64,000 nucleotides of DNA from Thiobacillus denitrificans DSM 12475. Lineage in GTDB: Bacteria; Pseudomonadota; Gammaproteobacteria; Burkholderiales; Thiobacillaceae. Position 1 is the first letter of the stretch. Each line of letters starts with the position of its first letter. Location of the stretch: contig NZ_AQWL01000002.1 in the NCBI RefSeq assembly GCF_000376425.1, positions 391,805 to 455,804 on the forward strand. Direction: 5' to 3'. A program made the translations under genes and the position numbers. Below the pieces are notes generated by a model. It did not search any database. It saw only the letters and a program-made list of their open reading frames with translations, and was not told the DNA's origin. Below are positions 36,855-45,597 of the stretch, piece by piece.

Positions 36855-37444
36855 CCGGCTGGCTCGCCGCAGCCGGCGTCATGGCTGCACTCGCATTGGC
36901 GGGTTGTCAGCCCGTCCCGCAACCCCCGGTATTCCAGGCGACCGATATCACCGGTGCCGCCTTCGCACGCGATTTCAGACTGACCGACCACAATGGCCAA
37001 GTGCGCACGCTGGCAGACTTCAAGGGCAAGGCCGTCGCCGTTTTCTTTGGCTATATCCACTGTCCGGATGTCTGCCCTACTACGCTGTCGGATTTTGCAG
37101 CGGCATTGCAGCTGCTGGGGCAGCAGGCGGGGCAGGTGCAGGTGATTTTCGTGACGGTGGATCCGCAGCGCGATACCCCGGACCTGCTGAAGCAGTTTGT
37201 GCCGGCCTTCAACCCGAGCTTTCTGGGAATGTCCGCCGATGCGGACACGCTGAGGCGGCTGGCGAAGGAATACAAGGTGGTCTATCAAAAAACCGCGGTC
37301 AAAGCGGCGGACGACTATTTGATCGACCATAGTGCCGGGACCTATGTCTATGATCTTAAGGGGCGTTTGAGGCTGCTCATGCCTTACGGAAGTAGCCCGG
37401 ATGCGATCGCGCAAGATTTGAAAGTCTTATTGGCAGCACCCTGA
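36851..37444 (+). CDS. SCO1/SenC family copper chaperone lipoprotein
   Basis: 197 residues from GTG 36851. The lipobox LALAGC puts the lipid on Cys19. The thioredoxin-like domain has CPDVC (Cys71, Cys75) and the copper His160 in LIDHSAGTY, the complete SCO triad. It would load copper on oxidases in the periplasm, probably the cbb3 enzyme downstream or CuA of the caa3 enzyme. Coupled to the Rrf2 regulator by a four-base overlap (GTGA). Confidence 0.93.
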   Translation: MTGWLAAAGVMAALALAGCQPVPQPPVFQATDITGAAFARDFRLTDHNGQVRTLADFKGKAVAVFFGYIHCPDVCPTTLSDFAAALQLLGQQAGQVQVIFVTVDPQRDTPDLLKQFVPAFNPSFLGMSADADTLRRLAKEYKVVYQKTAVKAADDYLIDHSAGTYVYDLKGRLRLLMPYGSSPDAIAQDLKVLLAAP

Positions 37445-37459
37445 ACAGGGCCTTCCAGC

Positions 37460-37489
37460 TTGCGGGCTACCTGCCCTGCATCATATAAT
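37460..37489 (+). promoter_or_regulatory. Probable sigma-70 promoter for ccoNOQP
   Basis: TTGCGG (37460-37465), an 18-base spacer and a consensus TATAAT (37484-37489), 78 bases before the ccoN ATG. Just downstream, AAGCA-TATGC-TGCTT at 37507-37521 is an inverted repeat that could bind a regulator, such as the Rrf2 protein encoded 1.1 kb upstream. No FNR consensus box was found here. Confidence 0.5.
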
Positions 37490-37566
37490 CTTGCAGTTTT
37501 TAATATAAGCATATGCTGCTTTAGGCGCGGCGGTACGCGCCATTTCGGGTACAACAGGAGCGGTCG

Positions 37567-39021
37567 ATGGCGGTAACCACATATTCCGGTGCGGAGCAGT
37601 ACAACTTTGATATCGTAAAGAAATTTGCCGTCATGTCGCTGGTCTGGGCAGTGATCGGCATGCTCGTGGGGGTGTATATCGCCTCCGAGCTGGCCTGGCC
37701 ATTTTTGAATTTCGATAGTCCGTATTTCTCGTTCGGGCGCTTCCGACCGGTTCACACTACCTCGGTGATTTTCGGTTTTGGCGGATCGGCGCTGTTTGCC
37801 ACCTCCTATTATGTCGTCCAGCGTACCTGCCAGACCCGGTTGATTTCGGACGGCATGGCCAGTTTCACCTTCTGGGGCTGGATGGCGGCCATCGTGCTGG
37901 CCGATTTCAGCTATGTGCTGGGTTACACCCAGTCGCGCGAGTACGCCGAGATGGAGTGGCCGATCGACATCCTGATCGAGCTCGTGTGGGTCACCTATCT
38001 GATCGTGTTCGTCGGCACCATCATGCGCCGCAAGCAGCCACATATCTATGTCGCCAACTGGTTCTACCTGTCCTTCATTCTGGCGACCGCGCTGTTGCAT
38101 ACCTTCAATAACCTGGCCATGCCCATCGATCTGTTTTCGATGAAATCCTACAGCCTGTTCTCCGGCACCCAGGATGCGATGACCCAGTGGTGGTACGGCC
38201 ATAACGCCGTGGGCTTCTTCCTCACCGCCGCCTTCCTCGGCATGATGTACTACTTCGTGCCGAAGCAGGCCGGCCGCCCGATCTACTCCTATCGCCTGTC
38301 GATCGTCCACTTCTGGGCGCTCTCGTTCATGTACATGTGGGTGGGGGGCCACCACCTGCACTGGACCGCGCTGCCCGACTGGACATCGTCGCTGGCCGCC
38401 GCTTTCTCCATCCTGCTGCTGATGCCCTCATGGGGCGGCATGATCAACGGCATCATGACGCTGTCCGGTGCCTGGGACAAAATGCGCACCGACCCGGTGA
38501 TGCGTTTCATGATCGTCGCCCTGTCGTTCTACGGCATGTCGACCTTCGAAGGTCCGATGATGTCGCTGAAAGAGGTCAACGCGCTGTCGCACTACACCGA
38601 CTGGACCGTGGGCCACGTGCACTCCGGCGCGCTGGGCTGGGTGGCGATGATTTCCTTCGGCTCGTTGTATCACATGATGCCCAAGCTGTGGGACACCAGG
38701 ATCTACAGTCGCCGGCTGGTCGAGTGGCACTTCTGGCTGGCCACCATCGGCATCGTGCTGTACATCGTCGCGATGTGGATTTCGGGCATCACCCAGGGCC
38801 TGATGTGGCGTGCATTCGACGAGTTCGGCAACCTGCAGTATTCGTTCGCCGAATCCGTCGCGGCCATGATGCCCTTCTACGCGATGCGCGCCATCGGCGG
38901 CATGTTCTTCCTCACCGGTACCGTGCTGATGGCGTTCAACATGTTCATGACCATTCGCCAGGGCAAGCGCGAAAGCGCCGCACTGGACGCCAAGCTGGCT
39001 GCCAAGATGGCGCATGCATGA
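37567..39021 (+). CDS. ccoN: Cytochrome cbb3 oxidase subunit I
   Basis: 484 residues with 12 or more helices. High-affinity heme-copper oxidase core (C family). Seen: [17 protein letters not shown] (heme b His), [27 protein letters not shown] (CuB His with the crosslinked Tyr region), [14 protein letters not shown] (CuB His pair) and [11 protein letters not shown] (heme b3 and b His). CAGGAGCGG precedes the start. First gene of the ccoNOQP operon, used at low oxygen. Confidence 0.97.
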   Translation: MAVTTYSGAEQYNFDIVKKFAVMSLVWAVIGMLVGVYIASELAWPFLNFDSPYFSFGRFRPVHTTSVIFGFGGSALFATSYYVVQRTCQTRLISDGMASFTFWGWMAAIVLADFSYVLGYTQSREYAEMEWPIDILIELVWVTYLIVFVGTIMRRKQPHIYVANWFYLSFILATALLHTFNNLAMPIDLFSMKSYSLFSGTQDAMTQWWYGHNAVGFFLTAAFLGMMYYFVPKQAGRPIYSYRLSIVHFWALSFMYMWVGGHHLHWTALPDWTSSLAAAFSILLLMPSWGGMINGIMTLSGAWDKMRTDPVMRFMIVALSFYGMSTFEGPMMSLKEVNALSHYTDWTVGHVHSGALGWVAMISFGSLYHMMPKLWDTRIYSRRLVEWHFWLATIGIVLYIVAMWISGITQGLMWRAFDEFGNLQYSFAESVAAMMPFYAMRAIGGMFFLTGTVLMAFNMFMTIRQGKRESAALDAKLAAKMAHA

Positions 39022-39038
39022 ATCAGGGAAGATAAAAC

Positions 39039-39785
39039 ATGAACTTCAACTTCAAACACGAATGGATTGAAACCAACATCGGCCTGATGGCCGTGTTGAC
39101 CATGCTGGCGATCAGCGTCGGCGGCCTAGTGGAAATCGCGCCGCTGTTCTTCATCGACAAGACCATCGAAAAGGTCGAGGGCGTGCGTCCCTACACCCCG
39201 CTGGAACAGCGCGGCCGCGATATCTATCAGCGCGAGGGCTGCTACACCTGCCATTCCCAGATGATTCGCCCGTTCCGCGACGAAAAGCTGCGTTACGGAC
39301 ATTACTCGCTGGCGGCGGAATCGCAATACGACCATCCCTTCCAGTGGGGCTCCAAGCGCACCGGTCCGGACCTGGCGCGGGTGGGGGGCAAGTATTCCAA
39401 CGAGTGGCACGTACAGCATCTGGTCGCGCCGCGCTCGATGGTGCCCGAGTCGGTGATGCCGAATTACCCCTGGCTGCTGGCGACCAAGCTGGATATTTCC
39501 GACACGGCGGCCCGCATGAAGGCGCTGCGCAAGGTCGGCGTGCCGTATTCGCTGTCGCAGGCCGAGTACGACGCCAACGTGGCCAAGTTCGGCGAAACCG
39601 TCGCCAGGCAGCTGCATATTCCCGATGCGCAGAAAAACCTGGTCGAGCAGGCCAACTTCGGCAACTACGACGGTGATCGTTCCGGCGTTTCCGAGATGGA
39701 CGCCCTGGTGGCCTATCTGCAAGTGCTGGGCACCATGGTCGATTTCAGCAAATACAGCGACGACGCATTCGTCGATGTCCGCTGA
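39039..39785 (+). CDS. ccoO: Cytochrome cbb3 oxidase subunit II (monoheme cytochrome c)
   Basis: 248 residues. One N-terminal helix (about 12-34), then a periplasmic cytochrome c with CYTCH (Cys68, Cys71, His72). [20 protein letters not shown] and [20 protein letters not shown] are CcoO marks, and a Met ligand lies in [10 protein letters not shown]. It passes electrons to subunit I. The C-terminal [13 protein letters not shown] is also usual. Confidence 0.96.
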   Translation: MNFNFKHEWIETNIGLMAVLTMLAISVGGLVEIAPLFFIDKTIEKVEGVRPYTPLEQRGRDIYQREGCYTCHSQMIRPFRDEKLRYGHYSLAAESQYDHPFQWGSKRTGPDLARVGGKYSNEWHVQHLVAPRSMVPESVMPNYPWLLATKLDISDTAARMKALRKVGVPYSLSQAEYDANVAKFGETVARQLHIPDAQKNLVEQANFGNYDGDRSGVSEMDALVAYLQVLGTMVDFSKYSDDAFVDVR

Positions 39786-39809
39786 TCGAACGCAGCCGGG
39801 GATTTTAAG

Positions 39810-39995
39810 ATGGAATGGCTGATGTGGTTTTCCAGGCCCGAAAACACCAAGCCTTTGGCCCTGATTATTTTTTTCGTTACCTTTATCGGCATCGTGGTCT
39901 ACGTCTACGGTAGCAAAAAGCGGAGCAAGCGACTCGAGTCGTACCGCGACATACCGTTTCTGGACGATCAGGAAGGCACGAAGGACAAGCAATGA
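39810..39995 (+). CDS. ccoQ: Cytochrome cbb3 oxidase subunit IV (CcoQ)
   Basis: 61 residues, one helix (LALIIFFVTFIGIVVYVY) with a basic stop-transfer KKRSKR and an acidic tail (DIPFLDDQEG). CcoQ stabilises the complex. The length and the PFLDD tail are usual. Overlaps ccoP by four bases. Confidence 0.92.
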   Translation: MEWLMWFSRPENTKPLALIIFFVTFIGIVVYVYGSKKRSKRLESYRDIPFLDDQEGTKDKQ

Positions 39996-40912
39996 GCGAG
40001 CAAAAACTACAATCTCAAACTGTGCAAACCACCGGTCACGCCTGGGACGGCGACCTGCAGGAGTACAACAACCCGCTGCCGGTGTGGTGGGTCTACACTT
40101 TCTACGCCACGGTGATCTTTTCCATCATCTACTGGGTCATCTATCCGTCGTGGCCGATCGGCAAGGACTGGATCGGCGGACTCTCGAAAATCACCTATGT
40201 GAACAGCGCAGGCGAAACCAGGACGCACAGCTGGAACACCCGCGCGCTGCTGCTGAAAGACCTGAACCAGGCGGCGGCCGAGCAGAAGCCCTATTTCGAC
40301 AAGGTGTCGTCGATGTCTTACGAGCAGATCGCCAAGGACCCGGAAATGAACGGCTTCATTCTGTCCGCGGGCAAGGCGCTGTTTGCCGACAACTGCGCAC
40401 CCTGCCACCAGGCCGGTGGCCAGGGCGTGGTCGCTTTCTTTCCCAACCTGACCGACGATGACTGGCTGTACGGCGGCTCGTTCGACAAGATTCATGAAAC
40501 GCTGATGGGTGGCCGCCGTGGCTACATGCCGGCCTTCAGTGACGTGCTCGCCGGCGAACAGATCGACCAGCTGGCAAACTATGTCGCCAAGCTGTCCGGC
40601 ATCGGGCACGACGCCACCAAGGCGGCTGCCGGCGACGTGCTGTTCCACAGCGAGACTGCCGCCTGCTATTACTGCCACAGCAGCGATGCCAGGGGCCGCA
40701 AGGACATCGGCGCGCCCAACCTGACCGACAACATCTGGCTGTGGGCCAACGTGCCGGCAACCGACGCTGCCGAGGGCAAGGTCGCGGCCATTCGCAGCGT
40801 CATCGCCAATGGCCTGAACAAAGGCGTGATGCCCGCCTGGGCCGGCCGCCTTTCGCCTGAACAAATCAAGGTTCTGACAGTCTATGTTCATGAACTGGGC
40901 GGCGGGCAGTAA
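39992..40912 (+). CDS. ccoP: Cytochrome cbb3 oxidase subunit III (diheme cytochrome c)
   Basis: 306 residues. The N-terminus has TTGHAWDGDLQEYNNPLPVWW, the CcoP signature, and a helix at about 32-52. Two heme c sites follow: CAPCH (Cys135, Cys138, His139) and CYYCH (Cys225, Cys228, His229). It accepts electrons from soluble cytochromes. Only one membrane helix is evident, the shorter CcoP form. Followed by a strong terminator. Confidence 0.97.
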   Translation: MSEQKLQSQTVQTTGHAWDGDLQEYNNPLPVWWVYTFYATVIFSIIYWVIYPSWPIGKDWIGGLSKITYVNSAGETRTHSWNTRALLLKDLNQAAAEQKPYFDKVSSMSYEQIAKDPEMNGFILSAGKALFADNCAPCHQAGGQGVVAFFPNLTDDDWLYGGSFDKIHETLMGGRRGYMPAFSDVLAGEQIDQLANYVAKLSGIGHDATKAAAGDVLFHSETAACYYCHSSDARGRKDIGAPNLTDNIWLWANVPATDAAEGKVAAIRSVIANGLNKGVMPAWAGRLSPEQIKVLTVYVHELGGGQ

Positions 40913-40935
40913 GGCCGTCGACTGAGGAAATAAGC

Positions 40936-40964
40936 AAAGCCCCCGTTCACGGGGGCTTTTGTTT
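40936..40964 (+). terminator. Rho-independent terminator after ccoP
   Basis: Perfect nine-base-pair stem AAAGCCCCC (40936-40944) with GGGGGCTTT (40951-40959), a six-base loop, then T-rich sequence. It ends ccoNOQP; some read-through to ccoG is possible because no clear promoter is seen in the 84-base gap. Confidence 0.88.
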
Positions 40965-40996
40965 CCCGTATATCCCCGCATATCCACTTATCGCAC

Positions 40997-42433
40997 ATGC
41001 AGACAGGCTTAGAAGACCAGCTCGGGCTCTATCAGAAGCGCATCCCCATCTTCACCCGCTCGGTGAAGGGGCGTTTCCGACGTTTCAAGACGTCGGTGCT
41101 GGTGCTCGCCTATGCGATCTATTTCCTGTTGCCGTGGCTGCCGTGGTCGCGGCTGGATGCGCCTGCGCAGGCGGTATTGTTCGACCTGCCCGGACGCCGG
41201 TTTCTGATCTTCGGACTGACGGTTTATCCGCAGGACGTCATCTGGCTGGCACTGCTGCTGTTCATCGCCGCCATCCTGCTGTTCTTCGTCACCGGCCTGG
41301 TCGGGCGCGCGTTTTGCGGCTACTTCTGTTTCCAGACCCTATGGACCGATTTCTTCATCTGGATCGAGCATGCGATCCAGGGCGAGCGGCCAGCGCGGGT
41401 GCGCCTCTATCGCCAGCCGTGGAATCGCGAAAAAGTACTCAAGATCGGTAGCACCCATGCCTTGTGGCTGCTGGCGTCGTTCTGGACCGGCCTGACTTTT
41501 GTCGCCTATTTTGCCTATGCGCCGCAGCTGGTGGTGGCCTTCTTCACTGGCCAGGCCGCCGCTGCCGCCTACATCACGGTCAGCATTCTCACCTTGTCCA
41601 CATACGCTGCCGCCGGCCTGATGCGCGAGCAGATCTGCACCTATGTCTGCCCGTATGGTCGTTTTCAGAGCGTGATGTACGAAGCGGAAACGCTGGCCGT
41701 TCATTACGACGCCAGACGGGGTGAAGCGGCGCATGGACGGGCGGCCGCGCGCGCCGGCCAGCGCACCCTGGCCGAACGGCGCGACAAGGGGCTGGGCGAC
41801 TGCGTCGATTGCGGTCTGTGCGTCCAGGTCTGCCCGGTCGGCATCGATATTCGCGATGGCCTGCAATACAAATGCATCTCGTGCGGTCTGTGCATCGACG
41901 CCTGCAATACCATCATGGATTCGTTCAGTTTTCCGCGCGGCCTCATCCGCTACGATTCGGAAAAGAATCTGGCCGCGGCAACGCCTGCTGCGCCCAGGGT
42001 GCAATGGAAGCGCCTGAAAACCGTTGGCTACGGCGTAGCGCTGATTCTGATGACGTCGTACCTCGCCTACAGCATCGGCACACGCGGCAGCTTCGACCGT
42101 GCGGTCAACCAGATCCGCCAGCCACTTTATGTGGTGCTATCGAACGGCGACATCCGCAACCGCTACCAGATTCGCATCACCAACAAGGCGGGGCAGGACC
42201 AGACCTACGTGATCAGCGCACGCGGCATTCCTGCGAACGCACTCGATCTCGGTAATTTCCGTGAAATCACCGTCAAGCCCGGCCATAGCGGACTGGTGCA
42301 GGCCAGCGTGCGACTGGCCCCTGCGCTGGCGGCACAGACGCAAGGCTTCGAATTGATCATCACGCCGTCGGGCAAGGGCGCTGAAGCGCGCAGCGAATCC
42401 GTCCGTTTCGACAGTCCCGGGAAGCGTCCATGA
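40997..42433 (+). CDS. ccoG: Cytochrome oxidase accessory protein CcoG (polyferredoxin)
   Basis: 478 residues. Several N-terminal helices (about 35-55, 85-110, 160-215) contain FCGYFCFQTLWTDFFIWIEH; then CTYVCPYGRFQ and two [4Fe-4S] motifs: CVDCGLCVQVCP and CISCGLCIDAC. The C-terminal part is a periplasmic immunoglobulin-like domain. CcoG (RdxA/FixG) takes part in reducing copper for cbb3 assembly. It opens the ccoG-fixH-ccoS maturation unit. Confidence 0.95.
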   Translation: MQTGLEDQLGLYQKRIPIFTRSVKGRFRRFKTSVLVLAYAIYFLLPWLPWSRLDAPAQAVLFDLPGRRFLIFGLTVYPQDVIWLALLLFIAAILLFFVTGLVGRAFCGYFCFQTLWTDFFIWIEHAIQGERPARVRLYRQPWNREKVLKIGSTHALWLLASFWTGLTFVAYFAYAPQLVVAFFTGQAAAAAYITVSILTLSTYAAAGLMREQICTYVCPYGRFQSVMYEAETLAVHYDARRGEAAHGRAAARAGQRTLAERRDKGLGDCVDCGLCVQVCPVGIDIRDGLQYKCISCGLCIDACNTIMDSFSFPRGLIRYDSEKNLAAATPAAPRVQWKRLKTVGYGVALILMTSYLAYSIGTRGSFDRAVNQIRQPLYVVLSNGDIRNRYQIRITNKAGQDQTYVISARGIPANALDLGNFREITVKPGHSGLVQASVRLAPALAAQTQGFELIITPSGKGAEARSESVRFDSPGKRP

Positions 42434-43206
42434 ACACAATGACCACACTATTTGGCGGACTGGTGGCGGTGTTCGCCCTGTACGCCGCCGGGGGCGTGGT
42501 TCGCGGCCTGTCGCCGATGCTGCGCGCTGCGCTGGCAGGGGTCATTCCGCTGGTCACGTATTTCGCGCTTATCGTGGGCCACTGGCCGGGACTGGATGTG
42601 GTGGCCATACACATCTCGGTTTTCCTCGCCGCGGCGCTGGTTCTGTTCGCCCTGACCCAGTTCCGGCGGCGCGACGCCGGGCGCATGCACTGGGCGCCCA
42701 AATTGCTGACCGCTTTTTTCATCGGTCTGGTGCTGATCAATGCCTCCCTGCTTTACATCGCAAACAAGGGCCTGCCCGAGCCCATCGCACGCTGGTGGCT
42801 GGGGGGCGACGGCAATGCGGTCTACAGCGGCTTTTCCGGCGTGGTCGCACATGGTCAGGGCGCGGCCAAGGCGGTGTCGTCGGCGCTGAGCGAAGCGCAC
42901 CGCGAGTCGCAGCTCGGCTGGCAAGTCGAGATGAGCGGACTGGACGACCCCGGCAACACGCGTCCGCTACAGGTCCGGGTGCGGGACCGCACCGGGCTGC
43001 CGGTCGATCGCGTGGAGGCCGAATTACGCTTGTCGCGGCCGGGCGCTGCAGCGCCCGCGCTGATCCTGCCCATGAGCAGCGTCGAGGCGGGGGTGTATGT
43101 CGGGGCGCTGAAGGTGCCCGCCGCAGGCCGCTGGCTGGTTGAGTTGCGGCTGTTGCGGGATGGCGAGGTGCATTACCACGGCACCCAGGAGCTGGTCGTG
43201 CCATGA
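42430..43206 (+). CDS. FixH-like protein with extended N-terminal membrane region
   Basis: 258 residues, starting at ATG 42430 and overlapping ccoG by four bases. Residues 1-75 have two or three helices (LFGGLVAVFALYAAGGVV and beyond). Around 90-115 a further helix (LLTAFFIGLVLINASLLYIA) precedes a periplasmic domain with VRVRDRTGLPVDRVEAELRL and AGVYVGALKVPAAGRWLVEL, a FixH-type beta-sandwich. Ordinary FixH is about 160-170 residues with one helix, so the front is an addition. FixH assists cbb3 assembly with CcoI copper ATPase, which is not seen here. Confidence 0.8.
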   Translation: MNTMTTLFGGLVAVFALYAAGGVVRGLSPMLRAALAGVIPLVTYFALIVGHWPGLDVVAIHISVFLAAALVLFALTQFRRRDAGRMHWAPKLLTAFFIGLVLINASLLYIANKGLPEPIARWWLGGDGNAVYSGFSGVVAHGQGAAKAVSSALSEAHRESQLGWQVEMSGLDDPGNTRPLQVRVRDRTGLPVDRVEAELRLSRPGAAAPALILPMSSVEAGVYVGALKVPAAGRWLVELRLLRDGEVHYHGTQELVVP

Positions 43207-43427
43207 GTGGCATCCTGGGGTTTCTGTTTCTGCTGTCGGGGGTGTTCGTGCTGCTGATCATCGTGGGGGTGTTCTGGTCGATCAAAAGCGGCCAGTTCGA
43301 CGATCTGGAAGGGCCGGCCGAACGCATCCTGATGGACGACGACGACCCTTTGCTGCCGACCCGCCGCCTGGGCGGCAAGGACGACGATCCAAGCGGGCAC
43401 CAGCAGTACCCAAACGGGCACAAGTAA
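43203..43427 (+). CDS. ccoS: cbb3 oxidase maturation protein CcoS
   Basis: 74 residues, one N-terminal helix (ILGFLFLLSGVFVLLIIVGV) then WSIKSGQFDDLEGPAERIL, the hallmark of CcoS. CcoS is needed for cofactor insertion into CcoN. It overlaps the FixH-like gene by four bases. The acidic and His-rich tail (DDDDP, GHQQ) is typical. Confidence 0.92.
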   Translation: MSGILGFLFLLSGVFVLLIIVGVFWSIKSGQFDDLEGPAERILMDDDDPLLPTRRLGGKDDDPSGHQQYPNGHK

Positions 43428-43462
43428 ATTAAAATCGATCAACTTTGAATGGAGTACGCACA

Positions 43463-43570
43463 ATGAAACAGCTTCTGACTTTTCAGGGTTTTCCCATGGT
43501 GGTGGTGGTGGCACTGATCGTTTGGTCATGGATCAGCATTCTTTCCGTGGTGATCGGTTCGCTGTTCTGA
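43463..43570 (+). CDS. 35-residue single-helix membrane protein ending the cbb3 locus
   Basis: 35 residues, from ATG 43463 preceded by GGAG at about 43450. The sequence is nearly all one helix (GFPMVVVVALIVWSWISILS and beyond) with a short MKQLLTF lead. It lies 35 bases past ccoS and immediately before a strong terminator, so it is in the cbb3 maturation unit. Short single-helix subunits exist in cbb3 oxidases (CcoM in Pseudomonas stutzeri is of similar size), which makes a structural subunit plausible, but I see no clear sequence match. Confidence 0.6.
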   Translation: MKQLLTFQGFPMVVVVALIVWSWISILSVVIGSLF

Positions 43571-43578
43571 ATTGAGCC

Positions 43579-43620
43579 GCAAAACAAAAAGCCCCGCTGT
43601 TGCGGGGCTTTTTGTTTTGC
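43579..43620. terminator. Bidirectional terminator ending the cbb3 locus
   Basis: Perfect 19-base-pair stem (43579-43597 with 43602-43620) around a TGTT loop, with a GCCCCGC core flanked by A-rich and T-rich arms. T-runs on both strands let it stop the rightward cco transcript and the leftward DUF3943 gene. Confidence 0.93.
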
Positions 43621-43684
43621 GGGGTGCGATGCGGGTTTCCGCAGAGGCTCCGGTCCAACCGGAACCCGCAGCTCCCCAGTCCAG

Positions 43685-44605
43685 CTACCAGTCGGCGCTG
43701 AATTGCAGGCCCCATGCAGGCGCAGCACTGCGTGAATAGGCTCGCGTATCCAAGGGTTCGCCGCCGGCTCCGGTAGCCAGTGTGGGCATGCGCTGGCCGA
43801 TGGGCTGCAGGCGCAGTGTCGTTTCTACTCCCAGTAAACGGTCGGTTTCCGCACTCAGCACGCCCAGCGGATCGGTGATGAACAGAGTGGCCTTGTCCGC
43901 CCAGTCAAGTTTCCCTGGTTTGGCACGGATACGCTTGCGCAGCGGCGAAAAAATGTACTCGCCGACGAGTGCGCCGACCACGGGCGTCACCACCAGATCC
44001 TGGATGGATACGGGTTCGGCCAGCGCTTCGGCACCATATTCCCAGAGTGTCGATAGCAGCGCGGAATACAGGAAAGCCTGGGTCCGCTCCAGGCCGCGTT
44101 CGCGCGCCCGTACGTAATAAGCACCACCCCAGTAAGGATGCAGGACGTAATTGATCCACCAGCGGTCGGTGTCCCACACCGGCTCGCTGACGTTGTTGCG
44201 CCATTTACTGAAACTGTAGTCCTGTTTCGCTTCGCGATCCCAGCCTGAAACGCTTTCCGGGGCCAGGTACAGCACGGCCACGCCGGCAAATTGGTAACCG
44301 AGGAAATAGGCGGTATCGCGGCCGACGCCTCGCCAGTCAGGCCGGGTGTCCAGCGACCCCTGCCAGCGGTATCCGTAGGGCTGGGCTGTCGCGTCTTGCT
44401 GTTGTGCTGCAGGGTCAGGGCTGCTGGCGGGTGTGTCCAGAGACGCCGCCAGCAATGCGGGGCGCGGCCCCCACGTCATAGCGGCAAATTCGGCGGCCAT
44501 CGAGCCGCCCGCTGCGGGCAGGCTGACAGCGAAGCCGAGGCAAGCGCAAACCCAACGCCGTATACCCGCCAGTCCGGTCCCGCTTCGAGGAATAAACGGG
44601 CACAC
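43685..44605 (-). CDS. DUF3943 family envelope protein
   Basis: 306 residues from a GTG at 44605. A hydrophobic leader (about 15-37) looks like a signal peptide. The body has GVGRDTAYFLGYQFAGVAVLY, VWDTDRWWINYVLHPYWGGAYYV, and LWEYGAEALAEPVSIQDLVVTP, the DUF3943 core with its conserved His, Glu and Asp. The ending in LQFSADW with an aromatic terminus suggests an outer-membrane or periplasmic protein. Function unknown. Confidence 0.75.
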   Translation of the reverse strand: MCPFIPRSGTGLAGIRRWVCACLGFAVSLPAAGGSMAAEFAAMTWGPRPALLAASLDTPASSPDPAAQQQDATAQPYGYRWQGSLDTRPDWRGVGRDTAYFLGYQFAGVAVLYLAPESVSGWDREAKQDYSFSKWRNNVSEPVWDTDRWWINYVLHPYWGGAYYVRARERGLERTQAFLYSALLSTLWEYGAEALAEPVSIQDLVVTPVVGALVGEYIFSPLRKRIRAKPGKLDWADKATLFITDPLGVLSAETDRLLGVETTLRLQPIGQRMPTLATGAGGEPLDTRAYSRSAAPAWGLQFSADW

Positions 44606-44665
44606 TGCGAATATTCTGGCGTGGGAGCCTGGATGGCCGAAACCGGAGGGCGCCGGAAAATCGGA

Positions 44666-45511
44666 TCAGGCGGGGATCGCGGCGCGCATTTTTTGCAGCG
44701 CGCGGGCTTCGATCTGGCGTATGCGCTCGGCCGACACGCCATATTCAGCAGCGAGTTCGTGCAGGGTCGCCGTTGCGCCCTCGCTCAGCCAGCGCGCTTC
44801 GATGATGCGGCGGCTGCGCTCGTCCAGGTTCTCCAGCGCGGTGGCCAGACCGCTATGGCGCAGGCGTTCGGTCTGCTTGCGCTCCAGCAACTGCGCCGGG
44901 TTTTCGTCCGGACTTGCCAGATGCGCCAGCGGGTTGTAGCCCTCTTCGCCGTCGTCCACCATCGGATCGATCGACACATCGTGTCCCGACAGGCGGGTTT
45001 CCATCTCCAGCACGTCCTTGCGGCTGACGTTGAGTTCGCGCGCCATGGCGTCGGCTTCCTGCGTCGTCAGGGCTTTCAGCGAGTGTTTCAGGCTGCGCAG
45101 GTTGAAAAACAGTTTGCGCTGTGGTTTGGTGGTTGCCACCTTGACCAGACGCCAGTTTTTCAGCACGTATTCGTGGATTTCAGCGCGGATCCAGTGCAAT
45201 GCAAACGACACCAGGCGCACGCCGCGATTGGGATCGAAGCGCTTCACCGCCTTCATCAGGCCGACATTGCCTTCCTGGATGAGGTCGGCATGCGGCAGGC
45301 CATAGCCCAGATAATGCCGCGCCACGCTGACCACCACGCGCAGGTGGGAGACCACCAGCTGGCGTGCTGCCTCGACGTCCTGCTTGTCGTGCCAGGCACG
45401 CGCCAGGCGTTGCTCGTCCTCCAGGCTGAGCATGGGATAGCGGTTGACTGTCTGGATATAGCTATCCAGGCTGTAGGCTGCGGGTATGGGTAAAGCGATC
45501 GTTTGGCTCAT
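44666..45511 (-). CDS. rpoH: RNA polymerase heat-shock sigma factor (sigma-32)
   Basis: 281 residues from ATG 45511, the usual length. Region 2 has YPMLSLEDEQRLARAW, VSVARHYLGYGLPHADLIQEGNVGLMKAVKRFDP, and the RpoH box QRKLFFNLR follows, which distinguishes sigma-32 from housekeeping sigma factors. Region 4 ends with TLHELAAEYGVSAERIRQIEARALQKMR. It directs transcription of chaperones and proteases. A CIRCE operator lies 29 bases upstream of the start. It is downstream of, and probably separate from, ftsY-ftsE-ftsX. Confidence 0.96.
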   Translation of the reverse strand: MSQTIALPIPAAYSLDSYIQTVNRYPMLSLEDEQRLARAWHDKQDVEAARQLVVSHLRVVVSVARHYLGYGLPHADLIQEGNVGLMKAVKRFDPNRGVRLVSFALHWIRAEIHEYVLKNWRLVKVATTKPQRKLFFNLRSLKHSLKALTTQEADAMARELNVSRKDVLEMETRLSGHDVSIDPMVDDGEEGYNPLAHLASPDENPAQLLERKQTERLRHSGLATALENLDERSRRIIEARWLSEGATATLHELAAEYGVSAERIRQIEARALQKMRAAIPA

Positions 45512-45539
45512 GGTTACGAATACTCCCTTGCGTGTGATT

Positions 45540-45566
45540 CTAGCACTCACGGCATAAGAGTGCTAA
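45540..45566 (-). promoter_or_regulatory. CIRCE operator (HrcA binding site) upstream of rpoH
   Basis: On the plus strand CTAGCACTC, nine bases, GAGTGCTAA matches the CIRCE consensus TTAGCACTC-N9-GAGTGCTAA at 17 of 18 arm positions. It is 29 bases before the rpoH ATG, in the leader or promoter. HrcA-CIRCE control of rpoH is described in betaproteobacteria; here it is read directly from the sequence. No hrcA gene is in the window. Confidence 0.9.
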
Positions 45567-45597
45567 GGAGGCGGAGGGTTCCGCAAATGGCAATGGA

